A DNA stretch of 11,688 nucleotides from an uncultured archaeon (GTDB taxonomy: Archaea; Halobacteriota; Methanosarcinia; Methanosarcinales; Methanoperedenaceae). The stretch is taken from positions 1 through 11,688 of the forward strand of contig CABMIA010000071.1 in NCBI GenBank assembly GCA_902386085.1. Reading direction: 5' to 3'. Below are positions 1 through 6,066 of this stretch, piece by piece (position 1 is the first letter of the stretch; the number at the start of each line of letters is the position of its first letter). The notes below the pieces were generated by a model. It did no database searches. It was not told the DNA's origin and saw only the letters and a list, made by a program, of their open reading frames with translations. The translations under genes were made by a program, and so were the position numbers.

Positions 1-122
1 CCATAACAAATAACTGTTGCCCGATATAAAGGGTTAAAAATGCTTGAGCCGTATGAAGGGAAACTTTCACGTACGGTTCTTAGAAGAGGGGGAGCGAGTA
101 ATTGCTCCTTCTTATTCGGCAA
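1..122 (+). mobile_element. Group II intron, 3' end only (domains V and VI)
   Basis: The left edge cuts a group II intron; only its 3' end is visible. Domain V is at 46-79. Domain VI is at 83-117: a 13-bp stem (83-95 with 104-117, loop 96-103) broken only by an unpaired A at 114, the expected branch point. The 3' splice site should lie 7-9 nt after the branch point, about 121-123, in the sequence GGCAAC. The maturase/reverse transcriptase gene of such introns sits in domain IV, upstream of domain V, so it is outside the window. A reading frame that stops at 27-29 could be its last codons, but this cannot be decided. The 3' exon (123-203) shows no recognisable interrupted gene. The end coordinate is uncertain by 1-2 nt. 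Identification rests on secondary structure and on conserved domain V sequence, and is firm. Confidence 0.9.
46..79 (+). ncRNA. Group II intron catalytic domain V
   Basis: This is a canonical 34-nt domain V. The lower stem pairs 46-53 with 72-79 and includes the catalytic AGC triad at 47-49. A two-nucleotide bulge (A69, C70) follows, then an upper stem 55-59 with 64-68 closed by a GAAA tetraloop (60-63). Length, triad, bulge and GNRA loop are all as expected for an active ribozyme core, so this part of the intron is not visibly decayed. Confidence 0.92.
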
Positions 123-168
123 CACAACATTCCTAACACATATCCATTATTGAATGCTCATCTAAATT

Positions 169-189
169 TAAAGAATAAAAATAAAAAAA
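169..189 (-). terminator. U-tract terminator after the zinc-finger gene
   Basis: Read on the minus strand, the DNA after the stop of the 69-residue gene becomes T-rich: a run of seven T, then five T, then three T. Archaeal RNA polymerase terminates at such U-tracts without a strong hairpin. No stem is evident. It could also simply reflect local AT richness. Confidence 0.45.
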
Positions 190-203
190 GTCCAGATTAA
201 TAG

Positions 204-413
204 CTACCAATATTTTTCCAACTCTTTTATGAATTCTGGTTTGCTACGCTTACGCATTTCTTCTTTCAATACTTTTCTGAATTCAGGGTCTTTGCGCACC
301 TTTACATCTATTCTATGAATCATTTTAGGGTCTTCTGAAAGATGTCCTGTTAAATGTATCGCTAAATCTCTATAACTCCGAAAATTTATATTATCAATTG
401 GACATGAAGGCAT
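204..413 (-). CDS. Small protein with one C2H2-like zinc-finger module (Cys-x2-Asp variant)
   Basis: This is a 69-residue protein of unknown specific role. Residues 4-24 match classical C2H2 zinc-finger spacing: C4-x2-D7-x3-F11-x5-L17-x2-H20-x3-H24. The second Cys is Asp, and the core hydrophobic residues F11 and L17 are in place. The rest (25-69) is highly charged and probably helical, rich in Lys, Arg and Glu, ending in Trp. The ATG is preceded 7 nt upstream by GAGGAG, and a TATA-like box lies further up, so this is a real gene. Single-finger proteins of this size are common in archaea and are usually taken as DNA- or protein-binding; binding here is inferred. It lies downstream of the FRG gene on the same strand but has its own promoter. 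Confidence 0.75.
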   Translation of the reverse strand: MPSCPIDNINFRSYRDLAIHLTGHLSEDPKMIHRIDVKVRKDPEFRKVLKEEMRKRSKPEFIKELEKYW

Positions 414-442
414 AATTTATCTCCTCATCTGTCACACATTTT

Positions 443-455
443 TAATATATATACT
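443..455 (-). promoter_or_regulatory. TATA box of the zinc-finger gene
   Basis: On the minus strand the sequence GAAAAG followed by TATATATATT lies about 30-40 nt upstream of the ATG at 413, a BRE plus TATA arrangement. The predicted transcript start is near 422-428, giving a very short leader that just includes the GAGGAG ribosome binding site. Confidence 0.5.
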
Positions 456-623
456 TTTCTTATTTCTTTTTAATTACTTTAATTTTCTCCGCAAAACTGC
501 ATATAATTTTTTGTTTTACGTATATACAGGGTTATGGTGAATTGTAGTTACTATTATTATCTATAAAATTTTTTGAATCTAATACGGGTATTTACAAGAA
601 TCAAACGTCTATATTTAAAATCT

Positions 624-1376
624 TTATTTTATATTGTTTCTCCATTTTAAATATTGACTGAGACCTTCTAAATCAGGGAATAAAGAAAGATTATTTATGC
701 CCATTATGTCCAATTTATTTAAAATATCATTTCTTATGGTCTCTGGTATTCTTATTTTAATCATCCTTAGAGAATATATTACAATCTCGTTCAAAGGGAT
801 AATCTTACCTTTTTCAAAGGTGTGAACTGTAAACCAACCATTCTGACTGGTTATTCTTTTAGTGATATGGTTTGGTCTAAAAACTTTGGTTTTATTTTGT
901 GCAAATGGAGATTCAGCTTTCGTAACTAAATTAACTATGTCGCTTTCATTAACAGCTAACAGCCAAACTATTCTATCGGAGTCATCATCTTTCTCCTTAT
1001 CTTTTATGCATGCAAACCATAAAGCAGCCAATGGATTTCTAGTCCAATCTAATAATCTTGTTGGTAACCTATGATGCTGGGCAAGAGCAAGCAAAACCCA
1101 TTCGTCATCAGATTGTAAATTTGAATCCAAATAGGGATAAGAGAGTCTTCTAAATTCCTCAAAAATATCCTTTTCTTTTTTTAATATCTCTTCTAAGGAC
1201 AAAGAGCTGTCTCTTGCGATTGAGGGTAAAAGTGACTTATCTATTTCTTGTCCTCGATAAATTGTAAAAGATTTGCCTGGAAGGTCGATACGTAAATTCA
1301 ATTTTAAGGTAACTTCAATAAACTTATCAAATGAATCTACTCTCTCCTCCTTCACAAACATCGCCATAAGAACCAT
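624..1376 (-). CDS. FRG-domain protein
   Basis: This is a 250-residue protein filled almost entirely by an FRG domain (PF08867 type). Visible hallmarks are YRGQ (40-43), LLPS (49-52), an acidic helix with EEFRR (73-77), DEW (91-93), the block QHHRLPTRLLDWT (100-112), NPLAALWFA (114-122), the segment with ITSQNGWF (175-182) and the C-terminal SLFPDLEGL (231-239). The domain's biochemical activity is not established to my knowledge; these proteins turn up in accessory, phage and suspected defence loci. There is no signal peptide or membrane segment, so it is probably cytoplasmic. The start is uncertain: ATGs occur at residues 1, 4 and 6. An AGG just before codon 1 sits 9 nt from the ATG of codon 4, which makes codon 4 a good alternative. 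The gene is strikingly AT-rich compared with the genes to the right, which suggests transfer. No partner gene overlaps it. Confidence 0.88.
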   Translation of the reverse strand: MVLMAMFVKEERVDSFDKFIEVTLKLNLRIDLPGKSFTIYRGQEIDKSLLPSIARDSSLSLEEILKKEKDIFEEFRRLSYPYLDSNLQSDDEWVLLALAQHHRLPTRLLDWTRNPLAALWFACIKDKEKDDDSDRIVWLLAVNESDIVNLVTKAESPFAQNKTKVFRPNHITKRITSQNGWFTVHTFEKGKIIPLNEIVIYSLRMIKIRIPETIRNDILNKLDIMGINNLSLFPDLEGLSQYLKWRNNIK

Positions 1377-1400
1377 CCTATTTCATAAATGTATTCAGTT

Positions 1401-1412
1401 AATTTATAAATA
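1401..1412 (-). promoter_or_regulatory. TATA box of the FRG gene
   Basis: Minus-strand TATTTATAAATT lies about 25-35 nt before the candidate starts of the FRG gene, so transcription should begin near 1375-1380 with little or no leader. An 8-bp perfect direct repeat (TGATAGTG on the plus strand) lies just upstream at 1425-1440. Confidence 0.5.
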
Positions 1413-1424
1413 TTTAATAGTTTC

Positions 1425-1440
1425 TGATAGTGTGATAGTG
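1425..1440. repeat. Perfect 8-bp tandem duplication upstream of the FRG promoter
   Basis: TGATAGTG occurs twice in direct succession (1425-1432 and 1433-1440). It lies 13-28 bp upstream of the TATA box of the FRG gene, a place where an archaeal activator or repressor could bind. It is short, so chance is possible. Confidence 0.4.
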
Positions 1441-1455
1441 CCTTTATGATTGAAG

Positions 1456-1474
1456 AACAACCCTTCGGGACGTT
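1456..1474 (-). terminator. Possible hairpin after the metallophosphoesterase gene
   Basis: On the minus strand, 12 nt beyond the stop codon, an AAC-GT-CCC / GGG-TT-GTT stem with a 3-nt loop forms 8 pairs (one G-U) with one mismatch. Only a weak T-rich stretch follows, so the terminator role is tentative. Confidence 0.25.
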
Positions 1475-1485
1475 TTCAGTATGTG

Positions 1486-3747
1486 CTATGTATCATGTTT
1501 TAACCACTCTCTCAAATTTTCAGTGCTAAAGCTCGTGATTCGATTCTTTCCATCTATCCTGACCATTCTCCAGTATGGTGTAATATAATCTTTATTATAT
1601 TGAGGACCACAGGATGCGGTCACTAAAAGAAATGGCTTTTTCTCATCGAACTGTTCAGGATTCCGGCTATATTTATCGTAGTAAATTCTTATTTTATTCT
1701 CCTTTGATTCTTCCTCAATTCCAAGCCTGTATTCAGCATTTGTATGGACATGACCTGAAAGAACCAGGTCAACCTTCTTTAAATCGCTGCTTAGCAGCAG
1801 GTTTTTCCTATTAGGATTTTCACGTAAACCCAGGCAGAGGAAGAAGAACTGGCTCAGGAAATGGTTGATAGTCCCATATGTAAGATTGCAGGTTTTTTCA
1901 GGGATATACCCATTTTTTTTGTTATCTTCGAGCAACTCATCCATATTGCATTTCGGGTCATGGTTTACAGGCGGGGCATGAAGACCGAGGATGATCCTGC
2001 CTGTCTTTGCCTTCTGGCTGGCGGCAGAAAGGACCCTGTCAAGCCACACGATCTGGGACCAGTTATAGTATGCCTCCCTGTCATCGAAAGCCATGGTATC
2101 AGGGGAAAAACCCAGGAGATTATCCTGGATACTTATCTTTTTTAAATCCTCTAACTTCTTCTCGTCCATAAGGTCTTCAGCCGTGATAGTTACCACATCA
2201 GCCCCGGTATCCATCAGGATAAAGTGGTTATCCCCGATGCTGAATGCGTAATCGAAGTACGGGTTTATATGCGTAAAATAATAATGCAATGCCTTAACCT
2301 CGGCATGTAAGGGATTATCGATAAGCAGATCAATAATCTTCCTCAGCCTGCGCTCTGCGTACCATTTTAACGTTAAAGGCAAAAAAAATCCTATGAGGCC
2401 TATGAAGCCGATTAGAAGGGGATTGATAAATATCCTGATTTTATCCGAAAGACTATTGATCCAGCTCAGGAATCCTCCGCTGCCAAGACCTCCTGCAAGA
2501 GCGCCCTGCCAGCTCAGAACGCGTCCCCAGAAATCATCAAAAATTCTTCTTCCCCACTTCGTTGTATCCTTTATCCAGCCTTCATCCAGCGCATTCATAT
2601 TCAGTCTCATTAAGGATTCTTTATTCAATTCGTCTGCCAGCTTCTTTCGATCATCTGCCGGATACTCGGAAGAATCGAATGACCTGTAATTGAAATTCTC
2701 TGCCTCTTCTTTTTTAAGACCAAATTTTTCGCAGGCTCCCTCCTTGCCGGGAATGTAAGGCAGCAAGCTGTATGGATGCAGGCGCCAATCATGATTGCCC
2801 GTAGATGTAAATATCGCAACCCTTAATCCCCTATTGAATATTTCCAGCTTGTTATCTCCATCGTGCAATTGGAACTTTTTGTTACTTTCAGTCCCCTGGC
2901 CTGTTACTATATTGAAAAATATTTTCCAGTTGTTTTCTGACTCGCTGATATTATCTTCCCAGCCGTGACCGACAAAATCCACTATATCCCCTGTGATCAT
3001 TACGAAAGCCAGTTCACCCTTATCTGCAAGCTCATTGGCAATATGTATGAATCTTCTAAAATTATCATTAAAGTTGATATAATTCTCTTTGATTTCATCT
3101 CTAAATCTAACCGCTTTATTACATTCCTTCAATACCTCACCTAAGATCTCATCATTGCGCTGGGCAAGATGCAGGTCGGTCAGGTGAATGAAATTAAAGC
3201 CCTTCTTAAAATTCTCAACAAATTGGATTGCATGATAGTTCACTTTTTTTCGCTTAGAATTATCGGTAAAGACCAGATCGTATAAAGTTGGTAACAATAT
3301 TTCATTCTTATTTTGTCGCAAAAAAGTTTCATATCCGATCTTCTCCGAACCGGAAGCTTTTGGCACAGCCCTGACGAGCCAGTATTTTGTTCCCTCGCCA
3401 AATACATTATAGTGAAGTTCGCTGCTTATCAGCAATTGAGTCTCTTCAAGATTCGAAAAATCGAAGAGTTTATTCCATTCTGTTATCTCTTCAGGATGAC
3501 CGTTAATCTCCAGTTGTATATGATTAGTCTTATCTTCCGGAAATGAGGGCACCAGTTCAAAAGCATCTTTAAATAAATCGTCACTATAAAATAGTTCGCC
3601 GGATTGATCTGCAAGAATGATATCAATTGTTGCCTTGCCCTGAAGGATTTCATCTACTGAGATTATTTTAGGGCAACCTAAATTCGGAGTTATAACCGAT
3701 GGAAATTTTTGTGTCCCTATGATTTTCTCCCCCAACGCATAGATCAA
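1486..3747 (-). CDS. Calcineurin-like metallophosphoesterase with an internal membrane segment
   Basis: This 753-residue protein carries all metal-binding motifs of the calcineurin-like phosphoesterase fold: D191-L-H193, GDIVD (253-257), GNHD (317-320), H590 in GLHAPP, and GHVH (665-668). It should hydrolyse a phosphoester with a dinuclear metal centre; the substrate cannot be told. An N-terminal region of about 180 residues, beta-rich and of no family I recognise, precedes the catalytic part. Between GNHD and H590 lies a long insertion with a hydrophobic stretch at 439-460 followed by basic residues, a probable single membrane span that would tether the enzyme. There is no N-terminal signal peptide. 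The start is a TTG: the codon just before it is a stop and the first internal Met is residue 250, so an ATG start is impossible for the full domain. No Shine-Dalgarno is evident, and the TATA box position suggests a short or absent leader. It is divergent from the patatin gene. Confidence 0.85.
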   Translation of the reverse strand: MIYALGEKIIGTQKFPSVITPNLGCPKIISVDEILQGKATIDIILADQSGELFYSDDLFKDAFELVPSFPEDKTNHIQLEINGHPEEITEWNKLFDFSNLEETQLLISSELHYNVFGEGTKYWLVRAVPKASGSEKIGYETFLRQNKNEILLPTLYDLVFTDNSKRKKVNYHAIQFVENFKKGFNFIHLTDLHLAQRNDEILGEVLKECNKAVRFRDEIKENYINFNDNFRRFIHIANELADKGELAFVMITGDIVDFVGHGWEDNISESENNWKIFFNIVTGQGTESNKKFQLHDGDNKLEIFNRGLRVAIFTSTGNHDWRLHPYSLLPYIPGKEGACEKFGLKKEEAENFNYRSFDSSEYPADDRKKLADELNKESLMRLNMNALDEGWIKDTTKWGRRIFDDFWGRVLSWQGALAGGLGSGGFLSWINSLSDKIRIFINPLLIGFIGLIGFFLPLTLKWYAERRLRKIIDLLIDNPLHAEVKALHYYFTHINPYFDYAFSIGDNHFILMDTGADVVTITAEDLMDEKKLEDLKKISIQDNLLGFSPDTMAFDDREAYYNWSQIVWLDRVLSAASQKAKTGRIILGLHAPPVNHDPKCNMDELLEDNKKNGYIPEKTCNLTYGTINHFLSQFFFLCLGLRENPNRKNLLLSSDLKKVDLVLSGHVHTNAEYRLGIEEESKENKIRIYYDKYSRNPEQFDEKKPFLLVTASCGPQYNKDYITPYWRMVRIDGKNRITSFSTENLREWLKHDT

Positions 3748-3762
3748 TTATTTAACCATGCT

Positions 3763-3774
3763 AATATATTAAAT
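3763..3774 (-). promoter_or_regulatory. TATA box of the metallophosphoesterase gene
   Basis: Minus-strand ATTTAATATATT is centred about 22 nt before the TTG start, which predicts a leaderless or nearly leaderless transcript. This agrees with the lack of a ribosome binding site. Confidence 0.4.
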
Positions 3775-3800
3775 TAACGCTATCCATTAAAGTGACAATA

Positions 3801-3830
3801 TAAGGTAACGTAAGGCAACGTCAGGACAAT
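3801..3830. repeat. Degenerate 10-bp tandem repeat between divergent promoters
   Basis: Three successive 10-mers, TAAGGTAACG, TAAGGCAACG and TCAGGACAAT, share the pattern T-A/C-AGG. The first two differ at one base. A 10-bp period places them on one face of the helix. They lie between the TATA boxes of the metallophosphoesterase and patatin genes and may bind a regulator of either. Confidence 0.4.
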
Positions 3831-3893
3831 AACAACATTTTTCAAAGGATTTTCGGATTTTATCGAATTGAAACAATCTGACTTAAAACGAAA

Positions 3894-3901
3894 TATTTAA
3901 A
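3894..3901 (+). promoter_or_regulatory. TATA box of the patatin gene
   Basis: TATTTAAA is preceded by the BRE-like ACGAAA. The predicted transcript start is near 3921-3924, so the short leader includes the purine-rich AAGGGGG at 3926-3932 just before the ATG at 3940. Confidence 0.5.
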
Positions 3902-3939
3902 GCCAGAACCTGTATAAATATCAATAAGGGGGCTAAATT

Positions 3940-4911
3940 ATGGTAAAGAATGTAAAAAACGATAGCGTACGCGTTGCTATCGCATGCCAGGGCGGCGGGA
4001 GCCATACGGCTTTCACTGCCGGGGTACTGAAAACAATCCTCAGGGAAAAGAATGGAAACTACGAGATCGTCGCGCTGAGCGGCACTTCGGGCGGCGCTAT
4101 CTGTGCGCTGCTCGCATGGTACGGGCTGTTGACGGACGACAGGGATGAAGCGGTCAGGCTTCTGGATTCTTTCTGGACTGAGAATTCAGCGAGTTCATTG
4201 TGGGACATGTTCCTGAACAACCTGACTGTAGGGACTGCGAGGCTGCAGGATGTCGTTGCAATACCCGAGGCCAGCCCTTATACATATCCTTCCTGGGCGC
4301 AGGATTACCTGAGGAGCCTTCTGGAAAAAAATGTTGATTTCGATAAGATAAAGACGCTTTCAAGATCGTCTAGTCCTGTTCTGCTCGTAGGCGCAGTAGA
4401 TGTGCTCTCCGGGAAATTTAAGGTCTTGAGGAATTCGGAGATCGGGGTGGATGGGATTCTTGCTTCCGCTGCCTTACCGACGTTCTTCAGGGCGGTGGGG
4501 ATAGATGGTACGGTGTACTGGGATGGGCTTTTTTCGCAGAATCCTCCAATTCGTGATTTCGTGCAGGACCCCGATGCCAGTGTAAAACCTGATGAAATAT
4601 GGGTGATACAGATAAATCCCGAAACACGGAAGAAAGAGCCAAGATCAACGAAAGAGATCACTGACAGGCGTAATGAACTTTCAGGCAATCTCTCACTCAA
4701 CCAGGAATTGGATTTCATTGATTCAGTCAACAAGTGGGTGGATTCCGGTTACCTTCCGCAGGGCAGGTATAAACGGATCTCCGTGAGAAGGATCGAGATG
4801 CTCCGCGACCTTGATACGGCATCAAAGCTTGACCGCAGCCAGCCGTTCATACATTCTATGATGGCCTATGGCGAAAAGAAGGCCATGGAATTCATGGAAA
4901 AACTTCCGTAA
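3940..4911 (+). CDS. Patatin-like phospholipase
   Basis: This is a 323-residue serine lipid hydrolase of the patatin family, predicted to cleave acyl chains from phospholipids or related lipids with a Ser-Asp dyad. The oxyanion-hole loop GGG is at 18-20. The nucleophile elbow GTSGG is at 48-52, with Ser50 as the nucleophile. The conserved ASAALPTFF segment is at 175-183. The second catalytic residue is Asp195 in VYWDGLF; the usual DGG/DGA is DGL here, a small deviation. There is no signal peptide or membrane span, so it is likely cytoplasmic or peripheral. The ATG has an AAGGGGG ribosome binding site 7 nt upstream. It is followed by the DUF1059-type gene after 86 bases that contain their own TATA-like box, so the pair need not be co-transcribed. 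The lipid substrate is unknown; archaeal ether lipids are not obvious substrates. Confidence 0.88.
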   Translation: MVKNVKNDSVRVAIACQGGGSHTAFTAGVLKTILREKNGNYEIVALSGTSGGAICALLAWYGLLTDDRDEAVRLLDSFWTENSASSLWDMFLNNLTVGTARLQDVVAIPEASPYTYPSWAQDYLRSLLEKNVDFDKIKTLSRSSSPVLLVGAVDVLSGKFKVLRNSEIGVDGILASAALPTFFRAVGIDGTVYWDGLFSQNPPIRDFVQDPDASVKPDEIWVIQINPETRKKEPRSTKEITDRRNELSGNLSLNQELDFIDSVNKWVDSGYLPQGRYKRISVRRIEMLRDLDTASKLDRSQPFIHSMMAYGEKKAMEFMEKLP

Positions 4912-4943
4912 GTCTACAATATTTTGCACACTGACTTTTAAAG

Positions 4944-4958
4944 ACCATAAAATATATC
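4944..4958 (+). promoter_or_regulatory. Probable TATA box of the DUF1059-type gene
   Basis: ACCATAAAATATATC lies about 45 nt before the ATG at 4998. The predicted transcript start, near 4975-4982, leaves a short leader that includes part or all of the GGGAGG ribosome binding site. A second candidate, CTTTTAAAG, lies at 4935-4943. Confidence 0.4.
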
Positions 4959-4997
4959 AGCTTCCAATCCTAATAATAATCAGGGAGGTTAGCTAAT

Positions 4998-5162
4998 ATG
5001 ACGAAAGAAATTTCCTGCAGGGCTGCGGGGGTTGACTGCGACTTCATGGTTCGAAGCGAGAATGAAGAGGAATTAGTCTCAGTCGCACAGCAGCATGTCA
5101 AGAACATACATCACGGAAAAATATCAAAGGCAGACGTCCTAAAGACTGCAATGGAGGTGTAG
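4998..5162 (+). CDS. DUF1059-type small protein
   Basis: This 54-residue protein runs from the ATG at 4998 to the TAG at 5160-5162. It has the DUF1059 (PF06348) pattern: an early Cys (C7), G-V-D-C-D-F (11-16) with a second Cys (C14), an acidic turn E-N-E-E-E (21-25), then a helix with H33 and HH at 38-39. The Cys and His residues could hold a metal, but I know of no established function for the family. AGGGAGG is about 9 nt upstream of the ATG, a strong ribosome binding site. The stop codon lies inside the stem of a hairpin terminator, so the gene ends its transcript. Confidence 0.85.
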   Translation: MTKEISCRAAGVDCDFMVRSENEEELVSVAQQHVKNIHHGKISKADVLKTAMEV

Positions 5163-5187
5163 GCAATAGCCTACCCCAATTTTTTTT
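5156..5187 (+). terminator. Hairpin and U-tract terminator of the DUF1059-type gene
   Basis: A perfect 6-bp stem GTAGGC/GCCTAC (5159-5164 with 5169-5174, loop AATA) extends by two more pairs across one mismatch. It is followed by a run of eight T at 5180-5187. The stem includes the last bases of the stop codon. Confidence 0.75.
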
Positions 5188-5257
5188 ATTATCCTGTATT
5201 ACCGGGAAAGGTTCAGAAACCGATATGTTGGGCATAAAATATAATTTGTATCCTGAC

Positions 5258-5872
5258 TTTGACAGTTTAAAATCCGATTTATCTGACATATCCACTTTTT
5301 TGGCAGGAAAATCAATTTGACAGTTACAAAATATTCGACTCTTTCCATACCTTTTCATGGCTATTTTTTTGTAAAATTTTGAATTTTGTACTGAAATAAG
5401 CTTATTTTCGGGGTTAAAATTAGCAAAAATGTGTATATTTTAGTTTTTTTTCTTATATTTGCTCCAACTGTCAAATTCACCATGCTGTTTTTTGGTGTTT
5501 TTCTGGTTTTTCTCTACCCGTCTCAACTGCCAATTTGCGGATAAGTAAATAATTAAAAACCTTAAAAAACACAATCAGTCGATAAACAATGAACTGTCAA
5601 ATTGATAGACTAAAAACTGGTTAAAAATAATAAAAACCGCATTCCATAACCGTTGATATAAGTGTCAAACTCATATGGAATAAATGGGTAAAAACGTAAA
5701 AACAACATTAGGTCGGCGATAAAAAGACTGCCAAATCTATATTCAAAAAATAGATACTAAAATGAGATTTTGATGAACCTTGTAAATCGAAGATTCATTC
5801 AACATGAATTTAAAATTGTCAAACTTGGGTTGTATATCCCATTCAGGATTGATTCTAAAAGACTGTCGATTG
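5258..5872. repeat. Nine-copy spaced motif array (consensus near AACTGTCAAATT)
   Basis: The gene-free stretch from 5190 to 6066 carries nine copies of a 12-bp motif. Two are on the minus strand (5258-5267 and 5314-5325). Seven are on the plus strand, starting at 5466, 5525, 5592, 5661, 5726, 5814 and 5861. Six share the exact heptamer TGTCAAA; the others have TGCCAAA, TGCCAAT or TGTCGAT. Spacing within the two arms is 47-88 nt, and 59, 67, 69 and 65 nt in the best-ordered part. There the intervening DNA also recurs loosely (A-rich runs near GTAAAAAC, then CGATA or TGATA), so the repeat may be a decayed unit of about 67 nt. The array ends 62 bp before the TATA box of the octaheme cytochrome, so multiple regulator sites are one reading; iterons or decayed tandem repeats are others. 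No gene, RNA or CRISPR array is supported in this stretch. Confidence 0.75.
5394..5407. repeat. 14-bp perfect palindrome at the centre of the motif array
   Basis: AAATAAGCTTATTT is a perfect inverted repeat centred at 5400/5401. The midpoint between the last minus-oriented motif (ending 5325) and the first plus-oriented motif (starting 5466) is about 5395, so the palindrome marks the point where motif orientation flips. A near-palindrome (5371-5391, GTAAAATT and AATTTTGTAC arms) lies next to it. Confidence 0.55.
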
Positions 5873-5925
5873 GGATCAGCAGCAGCAGGCAAAGCCCTTC
5901 CGTAGAAATGCTTTAATATGATTAC

Positions 5926-5943
5926 GCATAAAGTTTATATAAA
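5926..5943 (+). promoter_or_regulatory. Strong promoter of the octaheme cytochrome gene
   Basis: The BRE-like GCATAAAG (5926-5933) is followed directly by TTTATATAAA (5934-5943), the best archaeal TATA box in the window. The predicted start, near 5963, gives a leader of about 100 nt before the ATG at 6067, much longer than for the other genes here. No known riboswitch was recognised in the leader. Confidence 0.65.
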
Positions 5944-6066
5944 AATGGGAAAAAGGGAGTTTCGCCGTTAATTATTCAGTGGGAATGTCATTGGTTAAGT
6001 TTATGATAGAATTTCAACTGAATTAGCTAGCGGGGAGACTGCGCATTAGTTATAAGGAGGAGAACT

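Noticed and set aside
1..29. The C-terminal codons of the intron-encoded reverse transcriptase
   Set aside because: Only eight codons of an open frame are visible and no conserved residues can be judged, so it is not annotated as a gene.
4305..4733. A 142-codon minus-strand frame inside the patatin gene
   Set aside because: It is a shadow of the patatin coding frame, with no promoter or ribosome binding site of its own.
5098..5358. An 86-codon minus-strand open frame over the end of the DUF1059-type gene
   Set aside because: It overlaps a well-supported gene and its terminator, crosses two array motifs, and shows no ribosome binding site or domain.
5258..5872. A CRISPR array, suggested by the roughly 65-nt spacing of short repeats
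   Set aside because: Repeats are only about 12 bp, vary in sequence, occur in both orientations and are spaced 47-88 nt within the arms with a 152-nt step between them. There is no cas gene in view.
5773..5916. A 47-codon open frame in the array region
   Set aside because: It has no ribosome binding site, overlaps two array motifs and encodes nothing recognisable; an open frame of this length is expected by chance.
5190..6066. A known archaeal replication origin
   Set aside because: No match to known ORB-type origin motifs and no Orc1/Cdc6 gene nearby. The symmetric layout is recorded as a finding only.
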